Positions 1 to 6,532 of a stretch of 7,910 bases of DNA are shown here, piece after piece. The notes under the pieces were generated by a model, which was given only the letters and a program-made list of their open reading frames with translations, did no database searches and was not told where the DNA came from. Origin of the DNA: Porphyromonadaceae bacterium UBA2720 (GTDB lineage: Bacteria > Bacteroidota > Bacteroidia > Bacteroidales > Muribaculaceae); assembly GCA_002353885.1 (NCBI GenBank), contig DEKO01000042.1, forward strand, positions 1-7,910. The letters are read 5' to 3'. Position 1 is the first letter of the stretch; every line of letters starts with the position of its first letter. The translations under genes and the position numbers were made by a program.

Positions 1-31
1 ATTCATTATTCATCATTCATTATACATTATA
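1..31. repeat. AT-rich short-unit repeat upstream of priA
   Basis: The octamer ATTCATTA occurs at 1-8 and 15-22, with related units TTCATC at 9-14 and TACATTA at 23-29. The array runs almost to the priA start codon and may continue left of the window. It is a low-complexity intergenic repeat. No -7 promoter box is visible in these bases, so the priA promoter, if it has its own, lies outside the window. Confidence 0.55.
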
Positions 32-35
32 ATCG

Positions 36-2498
36 ATGCCGCAATTTGCTGAGGCCCTGTTGCCTCTCTCGATACCCGGGACCTACACCTACCGCATCCC
101 GCCGCACCTGTCACCCCAGGTGGGCAGCCGTGTGCTGGTGCCTTTCGGCCGCAAGAAGATTTACACCGCCATCGTGGTGATGCTGCACGACCGTGCCCCG
201 CAAGGCTATGAGGTCAAGGAGGTGATGAGCGTGCTTGACCAGCAGCCCATCGTGCGCCATCCCCAGCTCAAGTTCTGGGAGTGGATAGCCAACTACTACC
301 TGTGCTCGATGGGAGAAGTCTACAAGGCCGCTCTGCCCAGCGGGCTCAAGGTCGAGAGCGAAACCTACATCACTGTCAACCCCGACTTTGAGGAGGAGAC
401 TCCAGGCTCGCTGAGCGACCGCGAGAAGGTGGTCCTGGACTTCACGGCACAGCGCGGACGCGTGCAGATCACCGAATTGTCGACAGCCACAGGCTTCAAG
501 AATGTTGAGCACACGGTGAGCCGCCTGATTGACCGCGAGGCCATCCGCGTGAGCGAGCGTGTGGTCGACAACTATCGGCCCAAGACCGAGACTTGCGTCC
601 GCCTCAAGTGCAGCCACGGCGACGAGCAGAAGATGCACGAGTACTTCGACCTGGTGCAACGCGCACGCAAGCAGGAGCAGCTGCTCATGGCCTATCTGGA
701 CCTGTCGCACTGGATGGGTCGCGACGAGCCACTGGAGGTGAGCAAAGAATCGCTGCTCAAGCGAGCCGATGTGAGCCAAGCCGTGCTCAGCGCAGCCGTT
801 GCGCGCGGCATCTTCGAGACCTACAAACGTGCCATCAACCGGTTTGCCGTGCTGGGCAACAAACTGTCAGACCCTCCCACCCTGAGCCAAGAGCAACGCC
901 GTGCCTACAACGAGGTGCACGAGTGTTTCAAGCAGAAGGCCATCACCTTGCTGCACGGAGTGACCAGCAGCGGCAAGACCAGCATCTATATGCACCTGAT
1001 AGAGGACGCCCTCAACCAGGGCAAGCAAGTGCTGTATCTTGTCCCCGAGATTGCGTTGACCACCCAACTCACCCGGCGCCTGAAGGCCGTGTTCGGCGAC
1101 CGTCTGCTCATCTACCACAGCAAGTTCAGCGACAACGAGCGCGTCGACATCTGGCGGCGCCTGCTCACCAGCAACGATCCCTGCGTGGTCATCGGCGTGC
1201 GGTCGGCCGTGTTTCTGCCTTACGCCCAACTGGGGCTTGTCATCGTGGACGAGGAACACGACACGAGCTACAAGCAGCAAGACCCTGCCCCACGCTACAA
1301 TGGCCGCAATGCCGCCATCATGCTGGCACAGATGCATGGTGCCAAGACCTTGCTGGGCAGTGCCACACCCGACATCGGTGTGTACTATCGTGCATGCCAG
1401 GGCCAGTATGGCCTAGTGCAGTTGCTCACTCGCTATGAGGGCATCGAGATGCCACACGTCAAGGTCATCGACACCAAACAGGCTCGCCGCAAGCGCGAGA
1501 TGCGCGGCCTGTTCTCGCAAGAGCTCATCGACGACTGCCGCCGCGCACTCAAGGCCGACGAGCAGGTCATCCTGTTCCAGAACCGCCGGGGTTATGCTCC
1601 CATGGTGCGTTGCAAAGAGTGCGGTTGGGTGCCCAAGTGCGAGAACTGTGACGTGTCGCTCACCTACCACAAGTTCACCCACTCACTCTCATGTCACTAC
1701 TGCGGCTACACGCTGAGTCTGCCCAACATCTGTCCAGCATGCCAGATGCCCGGCATCGAGATTGTGGGCTACGGCACCGAGCGAATTGAAGACGAGGTTG
1801 ACGCGGCTTTTCCGGGTGAGAAAATCTCGCGCATGGACCTGGACACAACACGCAGCAAGTCGAGCTACGACCGCATCATCGACGACTTCTCGGCCCACAA
1901 GACCAATATCCTGGTGGGCACGCAGATGGTAACCAAAGGTCTGGACTTCGACCGCGTGAGCATCGTGGGCGTGCTGAATGCCGACACGATGATCAGCTTT
2001 CCTGACTTCCGTTCGCACGAGCGTGCCTTCGACATGCTCGAGCAGGTTGCCGGCCGTGCTGGCCGTGCGCACAAGCAGGGCCAGGTGATTCTCCAGACCA
2101 GCGACCCCAGCCACCCTGTCATCGGCTTTGTCGAGCGCCACGACTACGAGGGCTTCTACCAACACGAGCTGTCCGAGCGGCAACGGTTCAATTATCCGCC
2201 ATTTGTCCGGTTGATCAACATCTATCTCAAGCACCGCGACGACGCTGTGCTGGGCGAGGTGGCCGTGCGCTATGCCAGCTTGTTGCGCCAGAGCTTCGGA
2301 AGCCGTGTTCTGGGCCCCGAGCGCCCCATGGTGTCTCGTGTGCAGAACCTCTACATTCGCCAGATTGTGATGAAGATCGAGACGCAGGCCTCGATGACAA
2401 AGGTAAAGGCTGTGCTGCGCCAACTCTATGAGCAGATGCTCGAGTTGGACGGCCGCATGAAGTCGGTGCGTCTCTACTACGACGTCGACCCGATGTAA
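36..2498 (+). CDS. priA: Primosomal protein N' (replication restart helicase PriA)
   Basis: PriA is a superfamily 2 DNA helicase that recognises stalled or repaired forks and starts reloading of the replicative helicase. The 820-residue product shows the full family layout. An N-terminal 3'-end-binding domain (about 1-105, LPLSIPGTYTYRIP-like start) precedes a winged-helix region. The helicase core has Walker A GVTSSGKTS at 308-316 (Lys314) and DEEH at 405-408. Eight zinc-binding cysteines follow: 526, 529, 535, 538, 553, 556, 566 and 569. The second helicase lobe carries GTQMVTKGLDF (628-638) and VAGRAGR (671-677). The protein is longer than the roughly 730-residue E. coli protein, the excess lying mainly before the Walker A motif. 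The ATG at 36 is the only sensible start because an in-frame TAA sits at 30-32. No Shine-Dalgarno sequence is seen. The sirtuin gene follows closely, suggesting co-transcription. Confidence 0.97.
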   Translation: MPQFAEALLPLSIPGTYTYRIPPHLSPQVGSRVLVPFGRKKIYTAIVVMLHDRAPQGYEVKEVMSVLDQQPIVRHPQLKFWEWIANYYLCSMGEVYKAALPSGLKVESETYITVNPDFEEETPGSLSDREKVVLDFTAQRGRVQITELSTATGFKNVEHTVSRLIDREAIRVSERVVDNYRPKTETCVRLKCSHGDEQKMHEYFDLVQRARKQEQLLMAYLDLSHWMGRDEPLEVSKESLLKRADVSQAVLSAAVARGIFETYKRAINRFAVLGNKLSDPPTLSQEQRRAYNEVHECFKQKAITLLHGVTSSGKTSIYMHLIEDALNQGKQVLYLVPEIALTTQLTRRLKAVFGDRLLIYHSKFSDNERVDIWRRLLTSNDPCVVIGVRSAVFLPYAQLGLVIVDEEHDTSYKQQDPAPRYNGRNAAIMLAQMHGAKTLLGSATPDIGVYYRACQGQYGLVQLLTRYEGIEMPHVKVIDTKQARRKREMRGLFSQELIDDCRRALKADEQVILFQNRRGYAPMVRCKECGWVPKCENCDVSLTYHKFTHSLSCHYCGYTLSLPNICPACQMPGIEIVGYGTERIEDEVDAAFPGEKISRMDLDTTRSKSSYDRIIDDFSAHKTNILVGTQMVTKGLDFDRVSIVGVLNADTMISFPDFRSHERAFDMLEQVAGRAGRAHKQGQVILQTSDPSHPVIGFVERHDYEGFYQHELSERQRFNYPPFVRLINIYLKHRDDAVLGEVAVRYASLLRQSFGSRVLGPERPMVSRVQNLYIRQIVMKIETQASMTKVKAVLRQLYEQMLELDGRMKSVRLYYDVDPM

Positions 2499-2532
2499 CA
2501 TAATGCCCTACAAACAGAAATCGAACAACATC

Positions 2533-3237
2533 ATGCAACAGCTAGTGATATTGACAGGCGCGGGTATCTCGGCCGAGAGCGGATTGTCGACATTCCGCGA
2601 CACTGACGGCCTGTGGCAACAATACGATGTGATGGAGCTTGCCAGCATCCAAGGCTATCGGCGCAACCGTGAGCGTGTACTCGAGTTCTACAACGCCCGA
2701 CGCAGCAACCTGCTCACCGTCCGGCCCAACCATGCCCACGAAGTGCTGGCCGAGCTAGAGCGAGACTATCAAGTGACCATCATCACACAGAACGTCGACG
2801 ACCTGCACGAGCGGGCCGGCTCGACGCATGTGCTGCACTTGCATGGCGAGCTGACCAAAGCTACCAGTTCAATGAACCCCAACGACCCCAAGTGCGTCGT
2901 TGATCGTCCGCTGGACCAAGCCATAGCCATCGGCGACAAGGCCGCCGACGGCTCACAGTTGCGGCCATTTATCGTGTTTTTTGGCGAGAATGTGCCCAAC
3001 ATGAGTCTTGCCGCCCAGATTGTGCAGCAAGCCGACATCTTTGTTGTCATAGGCACGTCGCTGGTGGTCTATCCTGCGGCCACACTGCTGCGCCATGTGC
3101 CCAAGGGCACTCCCTGCTTTCTGATTGACCCCGGCACGTTTGATGACACGATGGTCAGAGGATTTGAACACATCCAGACCACAGCAGTTGCCGGAATGGA
3201 CCTGCTGAAGGAGAAGCTGAGACAGCTCAGAAGTTGA
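2533..3237 (+). CDS. cobB: NAD-dependent protein deacylase, SIR2/sirtuin family (CobB-like)
   Basis: Sirtuins remove acyl groups from protein lysines using NAD+, giving nicotinamide and O-acyl-ADP-ribose. Numbering from this start (234 residues), the Rossmann-type NAD site has GAGISAESG at 9-17 and FR at 21-22. QNVD lies at 86-89, the catalytic histidine is His104 in LHLHGE, and GTS is at 174-176. Tyr53 and Arg56 in FYNARR match the Tyr-x-x-Arg pair known in class III sirtuins to bind succinyl- or malonyl-lysine, so desuccinylase activity is plausible (inference). Only Cys121 and Cys195 are present, so the usual zinc tetrad cannot form. An alternative ATG at 2503 lies 4 nt after the priA stop and would add ten polar residues (MPYKQKSNNI). 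I prefer 2533 because sirtuins of this type usually begin a few residues before the GAG motif. The 3' end overlaps the convergent dipeptidase gene by 11 bp. Confidence 0.93.
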   Translation: MQQLVILTGAGISAESGLSTFRDTDGLWQQYDVMELASIQGYRRNRERVLEFYNARRSNLLTVRPNHAHEVLAELERDYQVTIITQNVDDLHERAGSTHVLHLHGELTKATSSMNPNDPKCVVDRPLDQAIAIGDKAADGSQLRPFIVFFGENVPNMSLAAQIVQQADIFVVIGTSLVVYPAATLLRHVPKGTPCFLIDPGTFDDTMVRGFEHIQTTAVAGMDLLKEKLRQLRS

Positions 3238-3892
3238 GCAAGGCAAAGTGCTTGCGAGCATAGCCCACACGATAGCGCTCAAAGTGCCACCACTCGCGGC
3301 TATAGGTCATGAAGCCATTGTCGGTGAGCACCTTGCGCAACAGTTGACGATTTCTCATCGCTTGCTGTGATATGCGGCCCTGCTTGACCAGCAGCGGCTC
3401 GTTGGTGATGTGTGCGTCGGTGGTAAAGGTGTCAAATGGTGTGCCCATGTCCATGGGATGGCCCTTGTAGGTGAGGCTGATGTCAATGGCCACGCCATAG
3501 TTGTGCGGCCCGCCACGCCGTGGCGGCGCCACATAGCGCTGCCCCACTGTGCCGCGCACGGCATTCCACATCTTCTGTTGCACACTCAACGGCCGCGCCG
3601 CATCATAGATGATGAAGCCATAGTCGGGATTGATGGCACGGAGCTGCTTCAATGCTTTGCGTAACGATTCGGCAGCCGGCTTGATGAGATAGGCGCACCG
3701 GAAGTCACCATACATGTTCTTGTGGGTGAAGTTGTCGGTGGTGGCATACTTCAGGCAGATGGTGATGCCAGGCCCCAGCGTGGACAGGTCCACCAGTCCA
3801 GCCTTGCTCATCCTTGCACCATAGTCAACACGCTGGCCCCACGAGAGCAGAGCCAGCAGTGCGAATATCACGATTGTCGACAATCGTCTCAC
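3227..3892 (-). CDS. ddpX: Secreted D-alanyl-D-alanine dipeptidase, VanX/DdpX-type (peptidase M15D)
   Basis: This 221-residue zinc peptidase should hydrolyse the dipeptide D-Ala-D-Ala. Residues 1-20 look like a signal peptide (MRR, hydrophobic core, then WGQ) without a lipobox cysteine, which predicts a periplasmic enzyme. The expected zinc ligands are His130 and Asp137 in PHNYGVAID and His203 in EWWH. Glu200 is the likely catalytic base, and Arg100 in DAARPLSVQ matches the arginine of VanX-like active sites. The family motif SxHxxGxAxD is present with Gly128 in place of the first Ser. The start is a GTG at 3890-3892; the next ATG (codon 28, at 3811) would remove the signal peptide. The gene begins 11 nt after the PBP stop and is probably translated from the same mRNA. 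A perfect 18-bp palindrome covers codons 2-8. The family is secure; the exact substrate is inferred, since related M15D enzymes can act on other peptides. Confidence 0.88.
   Translation of the reverse strand: MRRLSTIVIFALLALLSWGQRVDYGARMSKAGLVDLSTLGPGITICLKYATTDNFTHKNMYGDFRCAYLIKPAAESLRKALKQLRAINPDYGFIIYDAARPLSVQQKMWNAVRGTVGQRYVAPPRRGGPHNYGVAIDISLTYKGHPMDMGTPFDTFTTDAHITNEPLLVKQGRISQQAMRNRQLLRKVLTDNGFMTYSREWWHFERYRVGYARKHFALLNF
3870..3887. repeat. Perfect 18-bp palindrome at the start of the dipeptidase gene
   Basis: ACGATTGTCGACAATCGT reads identically on both strands. It starts 3 nt after the GTG start codon of the dipeptidase gene, covering parts of codons 2-8. In RNA it could fold into a 7-bp stem with a UCGA loop inside the ribosome footprint; in DNA it could be an operator. 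No role is proven. Confidence 0.6.
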
Positions 3893-3903
3893 CCCAAACG
3901 TGA

Positions 3904-6345
3904 TCAGTCAAAGACACCCTCAACGACAACCTCGTGGCCACCGCCACCATTGCCGCCGCCACCGCCGCCACCGCGGTTGCCACCTCCACCATAGCCCACC
4001 GGCCCCAGTTCGTCGCCGCACTCGCTGAAGTCCTTGGGGAAGACAAACTTAGTGGACTGGTCGTAGGGCAGCTGGCTGTCGGCATAGACGCTCTTCATGA
4101 ACAATCCCAGGATGGGGAGTGCCGCCTCAGCACCCTGTCCCATGGCTGTGCTGACAAAGTGGATGTATCGTTCTTCGCCACCAACCCAGACACCTGTCAC
4201 CAGCTCGGGGGTGAAGCCCATGAACCAGCCGTCGCTGTTAAAGTTGGTCGTACCTGTCTTGCCGCCCATCTCGGCTCGGATGCCATACTGCGAGCGCAAC
4301 CTCGCGCCCGTACCATGGTCAACCACACTCATGAGCATCGACAGCATCTTCAAGTAGGTGTCCTGACTCATGATTTCCTTCTGCTGCGCGGTGAACTCGG
4401 CCACGACGTTGCCCTTGTTGTCGGTGATGCGCGTGACATAGATGGGCTCGACTCGCATGCCGCCATTGGCAAACGCCGAATAGGCCGCCACCATCTCACG
4501 CACGGTGATCTCGCTGATGCCCAGGCTGAGCGACGGGACTGGCTCAAGGTGACTCGTGATGCCAAAGCTGTGCATCCACTTGGCAAGCTCAGAGGGCGAG
4601 TAGACCGGATAACCACGCTCCTCAATCCAGTTGGGGCGTGTGCCTCGCATAAATCCTGCCGAGATGGAGTTGGTCGAGTGGGTCAACGCCTGCTTGAGTG
4701 TCATCGTTCCGCCCACGCCCTTGGGGTTCCACAACTGGTTGTGCCAATGGATGTTGGGGGCTCCACCGGGTCGCATCGAGCATGGCGTGAGTCCGAAGTC
4801 GTTGATGGCCTTGGAATAGACAAATGGCTTGACCGTCGATCCAATCTGCCGGCGGCCTGTCGACACCATGTCATACTTGAAGAACCTGAAGTCGGGGCCT
4901 CCCACATAGGCCTTGACATGCCCTGTGACAGGATCCATCGACATCATGGCGCACCGCAAGAACGACTTGGTGTAGAGCAACGAGTCGTAGGGGGTCATCT
5001 TGGTCTCATAGTCGCCGCTGTAGCTGAACAACTTCATCTGCACAGGTTGGCGGAAGTTGCTCATGATCTCGCTCTCGCTCATGCCTTGGGCCTTGAGAGC
5101 ACGATAGCGTTCGGTTCGCTTGATGGCATGGTTGATGAGCGCCTGCTTGCCGGCCTCACTCAGCTCTCCGCGGTTGTTGGTATAGGGGTTCTTGGTTCCA
5201 CCGCGTTCGCGCAAGAATGCGGGTTGCAGCGTCTTGCTCATGTGTTGCTTGACCGCCTGCTCGGCATACTTCTGCATGCGCTCGTCGATGGTGGTGTAGA
5301 TTTTGAGTCCGTCGCTATAGATGTCGTAGTGTGTCCCGTCGGCCTTGGTGTTCTTGTTGCACCATCCAAACAGCGGGTTGACCTCCCATGCTGTCGAGTC
5401 GTCGACATAGGCCTGACGATTCCATGACGGGTAGTTCTTCGGGTCGGGTTTCTTGGCCATCATCACGCGGCGCAGTTCCTCGCGGAAGTAGGGTGCCAGA
5501 CCATCGTTGTGGTCAACCTTGTGATAGGACAGCACCAAGGGTGTCTGCTTGGCCGTCTCGGCATCGGCAGCGCTGAGGTATCCCGCCTTGACCATCTGGT
5601 CGAGCACGACATTGCGGCGCTCTCGGGTGCGCTCGCTATGTCGCAGCGGATTGTAGTAACTGGGATTCTTGCACATGCCCACCAGCGTGGCCGACTCTTG
5701 CAGGTTGAGCTGTGACGGGTCCTTGCCGAAATAGACCATCGCTGCGGTCTTGATGCCCACCGCATTGTTCAGGAAGTCAAACTGGTTGAAGTACATCTTG
5801 ACAATCTCGTCCTTGGTGTAGTAGCGCTCCAGTTTGATGGCTATGACCCACTCGATGGGTTTCTGCAATGCGCGTTCAAAGATGTTGCTCGACTCGGGCG
5901 AATAGAGCTGCTTGGCCAGCTGCTGTGTGATGGTCGAGCCACCGCCGGCACTCTTCTGGCCCAGGATGATGCGCTTGACGATGGCACGTCCCAGCGCCTT
6001 GACGTCGATACCCGAATGCTCCTCGAATCGCGCGTCCTCGGTGGCCACCAGTGCGTCGTGCAGATGCGGCGAGAGCTGGTCGAAGTCGACATAGACGCGG
6101 TTGCCCTTGCTGCGATAGTAACGCCCCATCTCCTCACCGCCTGCGGCATAGATTGTCGAGGCGAACTTGTCGGTGGGGTTGCGCAGCTGGTCAATCTCGG
6201 GCATATATCCGATGACGCCATTATACATCAGCACAAACAACAACAGCACAAAGGCCACCACTCCGCCAAAAATCATCCACATGCGCTTGACAATCCTGGC
6301 ATTGCGGCGAGCCCGCTCAGCTTTCTTCTTATTCATCTTACTCAT
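3904..6345 (-). CDS. mrcA: Bifunctional class A penicillin-binding protein (PBP1A-type; GT51 glycosyltransferase + transpeptidase)
   Basis: The enzyme polymerises lipid II into glycan strands and cross-links the stem peptides in the periplasm. The 813-residue protein has a basic cytoplasmic tail (1-22) and one membrane anchor (about 23-41). In the GT51 domain, EDARFEEHSG (103-112) holds catalytic Glu103, GGSTITQQ spans 135-142, and Glu165 in QKPIE lies in the third motif. The transpeptidase domain has Ser503 in STVK (503-506), STN (557-559) and KTGTT (696-700). All catalytic residues are intact. The last 30 or so residues form an odd glycine-rich tail ending in acidic and hydrophobic residues. 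The ATG at 6345 is the first of two nearby (codons 1 and 4) and lacks a Shine-Dalgarno sequence. A -7 box about 100 nt upstream predicts a long leader. The dipeptidase gene follows after 11 nt. The symbol marks the PBP1A type; orthology to one particular E. coli class A PBP is not established. Confidence 0.95.
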   Translation of the reverse strand: MSKMNKKKAERARRNARIVKRMWMIFGGVVAFVLLLFVLMYNGVIGYMPEIDQLRNPTDKFASTIYAAGGEEMGRYYRSKGNRVYVDFDQLSPHLHDALVATEDARFEEHSGIDVKALGRAIVKRIILGQKSAGGGSTITQQLAKQLYSPESSNIFERALQKPIEWVIAIKLERYYTKDEIVKMYFNQFDFLNNAVGIKTAAMVYFGKDPSQLNLQESATLVGMCKNPSYYNPLRHSERTRERRNVVLDQMVKAGYLSAADAETAKQTPLVLSYHKVDHNDGLAPYFREELRRVMMAKKPDPKNYPSWNRQAYVDDSTAWEVNPLFGWCNKNTKADGTHYDIYSDGLKIYTTIDERMQKYAEQAVKQHMSKTLQPAFLRERGGTKNPYTNNRGELSEAGKQALINHAIKRTERYRALKAQGMSESEIMSNFRQPVQMKLFSYSGDYETKMTPYDSLLYTKSFLRCAMMSMDPVTGHVKAYVGGPDFRFFKYDMVSTGRRQIGSTVKPFVYSKAINDFGLTPCSMRPGGAPNIHWHNQLWNPKGVGGTMTLKQALTHSTNSISAGFMRGTRPNWIEERGYPVYSPSELAKWMHSFGITSHLEPVPSLSLGISEITVREMVAAYSAFANGGMRVEPIYVTRITDNKGNVVAEFTAQQKEIMSQDTYLKMLSMLMSVVDHGTGARLRSQYGIRAEMGGKTGTTNFNSDGWFMGFTPELVTGVWVGGEERYIHFVSTAMGQGAEAALPILGLFMKSVYADSQLPYDQSTKFVFPKDFSECGDELGPVGYGGGGNRGGGGGGGNGGGGHEVVVEGVFD
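3937..3990 (-). repeat. Glycine-codon triplet tract (C-terminal tail of the PBP)
   Basis: Codons 786-803 of the PBP encode glycine almost without break, interrupted only by Asn790, Arg791 and Asn799. On the plus strand this appears as a run of GCC/ACC triplets. The repeat is of a kind prone to slippage, so its length may vary between strains. The reading frame continues in order through it to the stop at 3904-3906. Confidence 0.8.
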
Positions 6346-6386
6346 AGTCGAGTTTTGTTAGTTCTTTGTTATTAGTTCCTAGTCGT

Positions 6387-6401
6387 AGTGTTGCAACCAC
6401 T
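6387..6401. repeat. Small inverted repeat in the PBP leader
   Basis: AGTG (6387-6390) and CACT (6398-6401) can pair around a 7-nt loop, and the 8-mer GTTGCAAC (6390-6397) is itself a perfect palindrome. It lies about 45-55 nt upstream of the PBP start, inside the predicted leader. The stem is short and could be chance. Confidence 0.3.
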
Positions 6402-6414
6402 GACAACCGAAAAC

Positions 6415-6426
6415 TTATGGCCATAA
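6415..6426. repeat. Perfect 12-bp palindrome TTATGGCCATAA in the PBP leader
   Basis: The 12-mer is perfectly self-complementary and lies between the predicted minus-strand transcription start (near 6441) and the PBP start codon. Its position just downstream of a promoter would suit a repressor operator, or an RNA hairpin. No regulator is identified. Confidence 0.4.
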
Positions 6427-6447
6427 CACAATATTGGTAATAAAGCG

Positions 6448-6455
6448 CAAAATTA
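6448..6455 (-). promoter_or_regulatory. Predicted promoter -7 box for the PBP-dipeptidase operon
   Basis: The minus strand reads TAATTTTG here, an exact fit to the Bacteroidota -7 consensus TAnnTTTG. A CTTG at 6478-6481 (minus strand) could serve as a weak -33 element, with spacing about 22 nt, slightly longer than usual. Transcription would start near 6441, giving a leader of roughly 95 nt before the PBP ATG. Confidence 0.6.
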
Positions 6456-6519
6456 CGATTAAAAGTGGAAATATGAGCAAGAAAAACCGTTTTTTTTACC
6501 ATGACTGCGTTTTTTTCAG

Positions 6520-6527
6520 TACTTTTG
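6520..6527 (+). promoter_or_regulatory. Predicted promoter -7 box for the flavin reductase gene
   Basis: TACTTTTG fits TAnnTTTG exactly. A degenerate -33 element (TTTA, 6495-6498) lies 21 nt upstream. The box ends only 5 nt before the chosen ATG at 6533, so transcription should start at or very near the start codon. T-tracts of 8 and 7 bases begin at 6490 and 6510, just upstream. Confidence 0.6.
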
Positions 6528-6532
6528 CCGTC

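Noticed and set aside
593..1438. 281-codon plus-strand frame inside priA
   Set aside because: It lies in another frame of priA, is rich in Arg, Pro, Ala and His as out-of-frame GC-rich DNA tends to be, and matches no family I know, while the priA frame carries all expected motifs.
1689..2501. 270-codon minus-strand frame opposite the priA 3' end
   Set aside because: It is antisense to the conserved helicase lobe, with His/Val/Leu-rich out-of-frame composition and no domain.
2503..2532. Ten-codon upstream extension of the sirtuin (ATG 4 nt after the priA stop)
   Set aside because: It cannot be excluded, and the tight spacing would suit translational coupling, but sirtuins of this type normally begin right before the NAD motif, so the ATG at 2533 is preferred.
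3510..3526. GC-rich inverted repeat (8-bp arms around one base) inside the dipeptidase gene
   Set aside because: It falls on codons for the conserved Pro-Arg-Gly stretch before His130. Arms of this size are likely by chance in such GC-rich codons, and there is no T-run to suggest a terminator.
3227..3892. Possible vancomycin-resistance (vanX) locus
   Set aside because: No vanH, vanA-type ligase, vanS/vanR or transposon sequence is nearby. The protein has a signal peptide and sits with a PBP, which fits a native cell-wall function.
3934..5427. 497-codon open frame on the plus strand, opposite the PBP gene
   Set aside because: It is the antisense shadow of a well-conserved GC-rich gene. It begins inside the reverse of the glycine-codon tract (Ala/Thr/Val low complexity), shows no recognisable domain and has no promoter box or start context.
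6434..6532. 33-codon upstream extension of the flavin reductase frame
   Set aside because: The extension crosses the predicted promoter, is AT-rich unlike the gene and encodes Lys/Phe-rich residues not expected in the family. An exact -7 box lies inside it.
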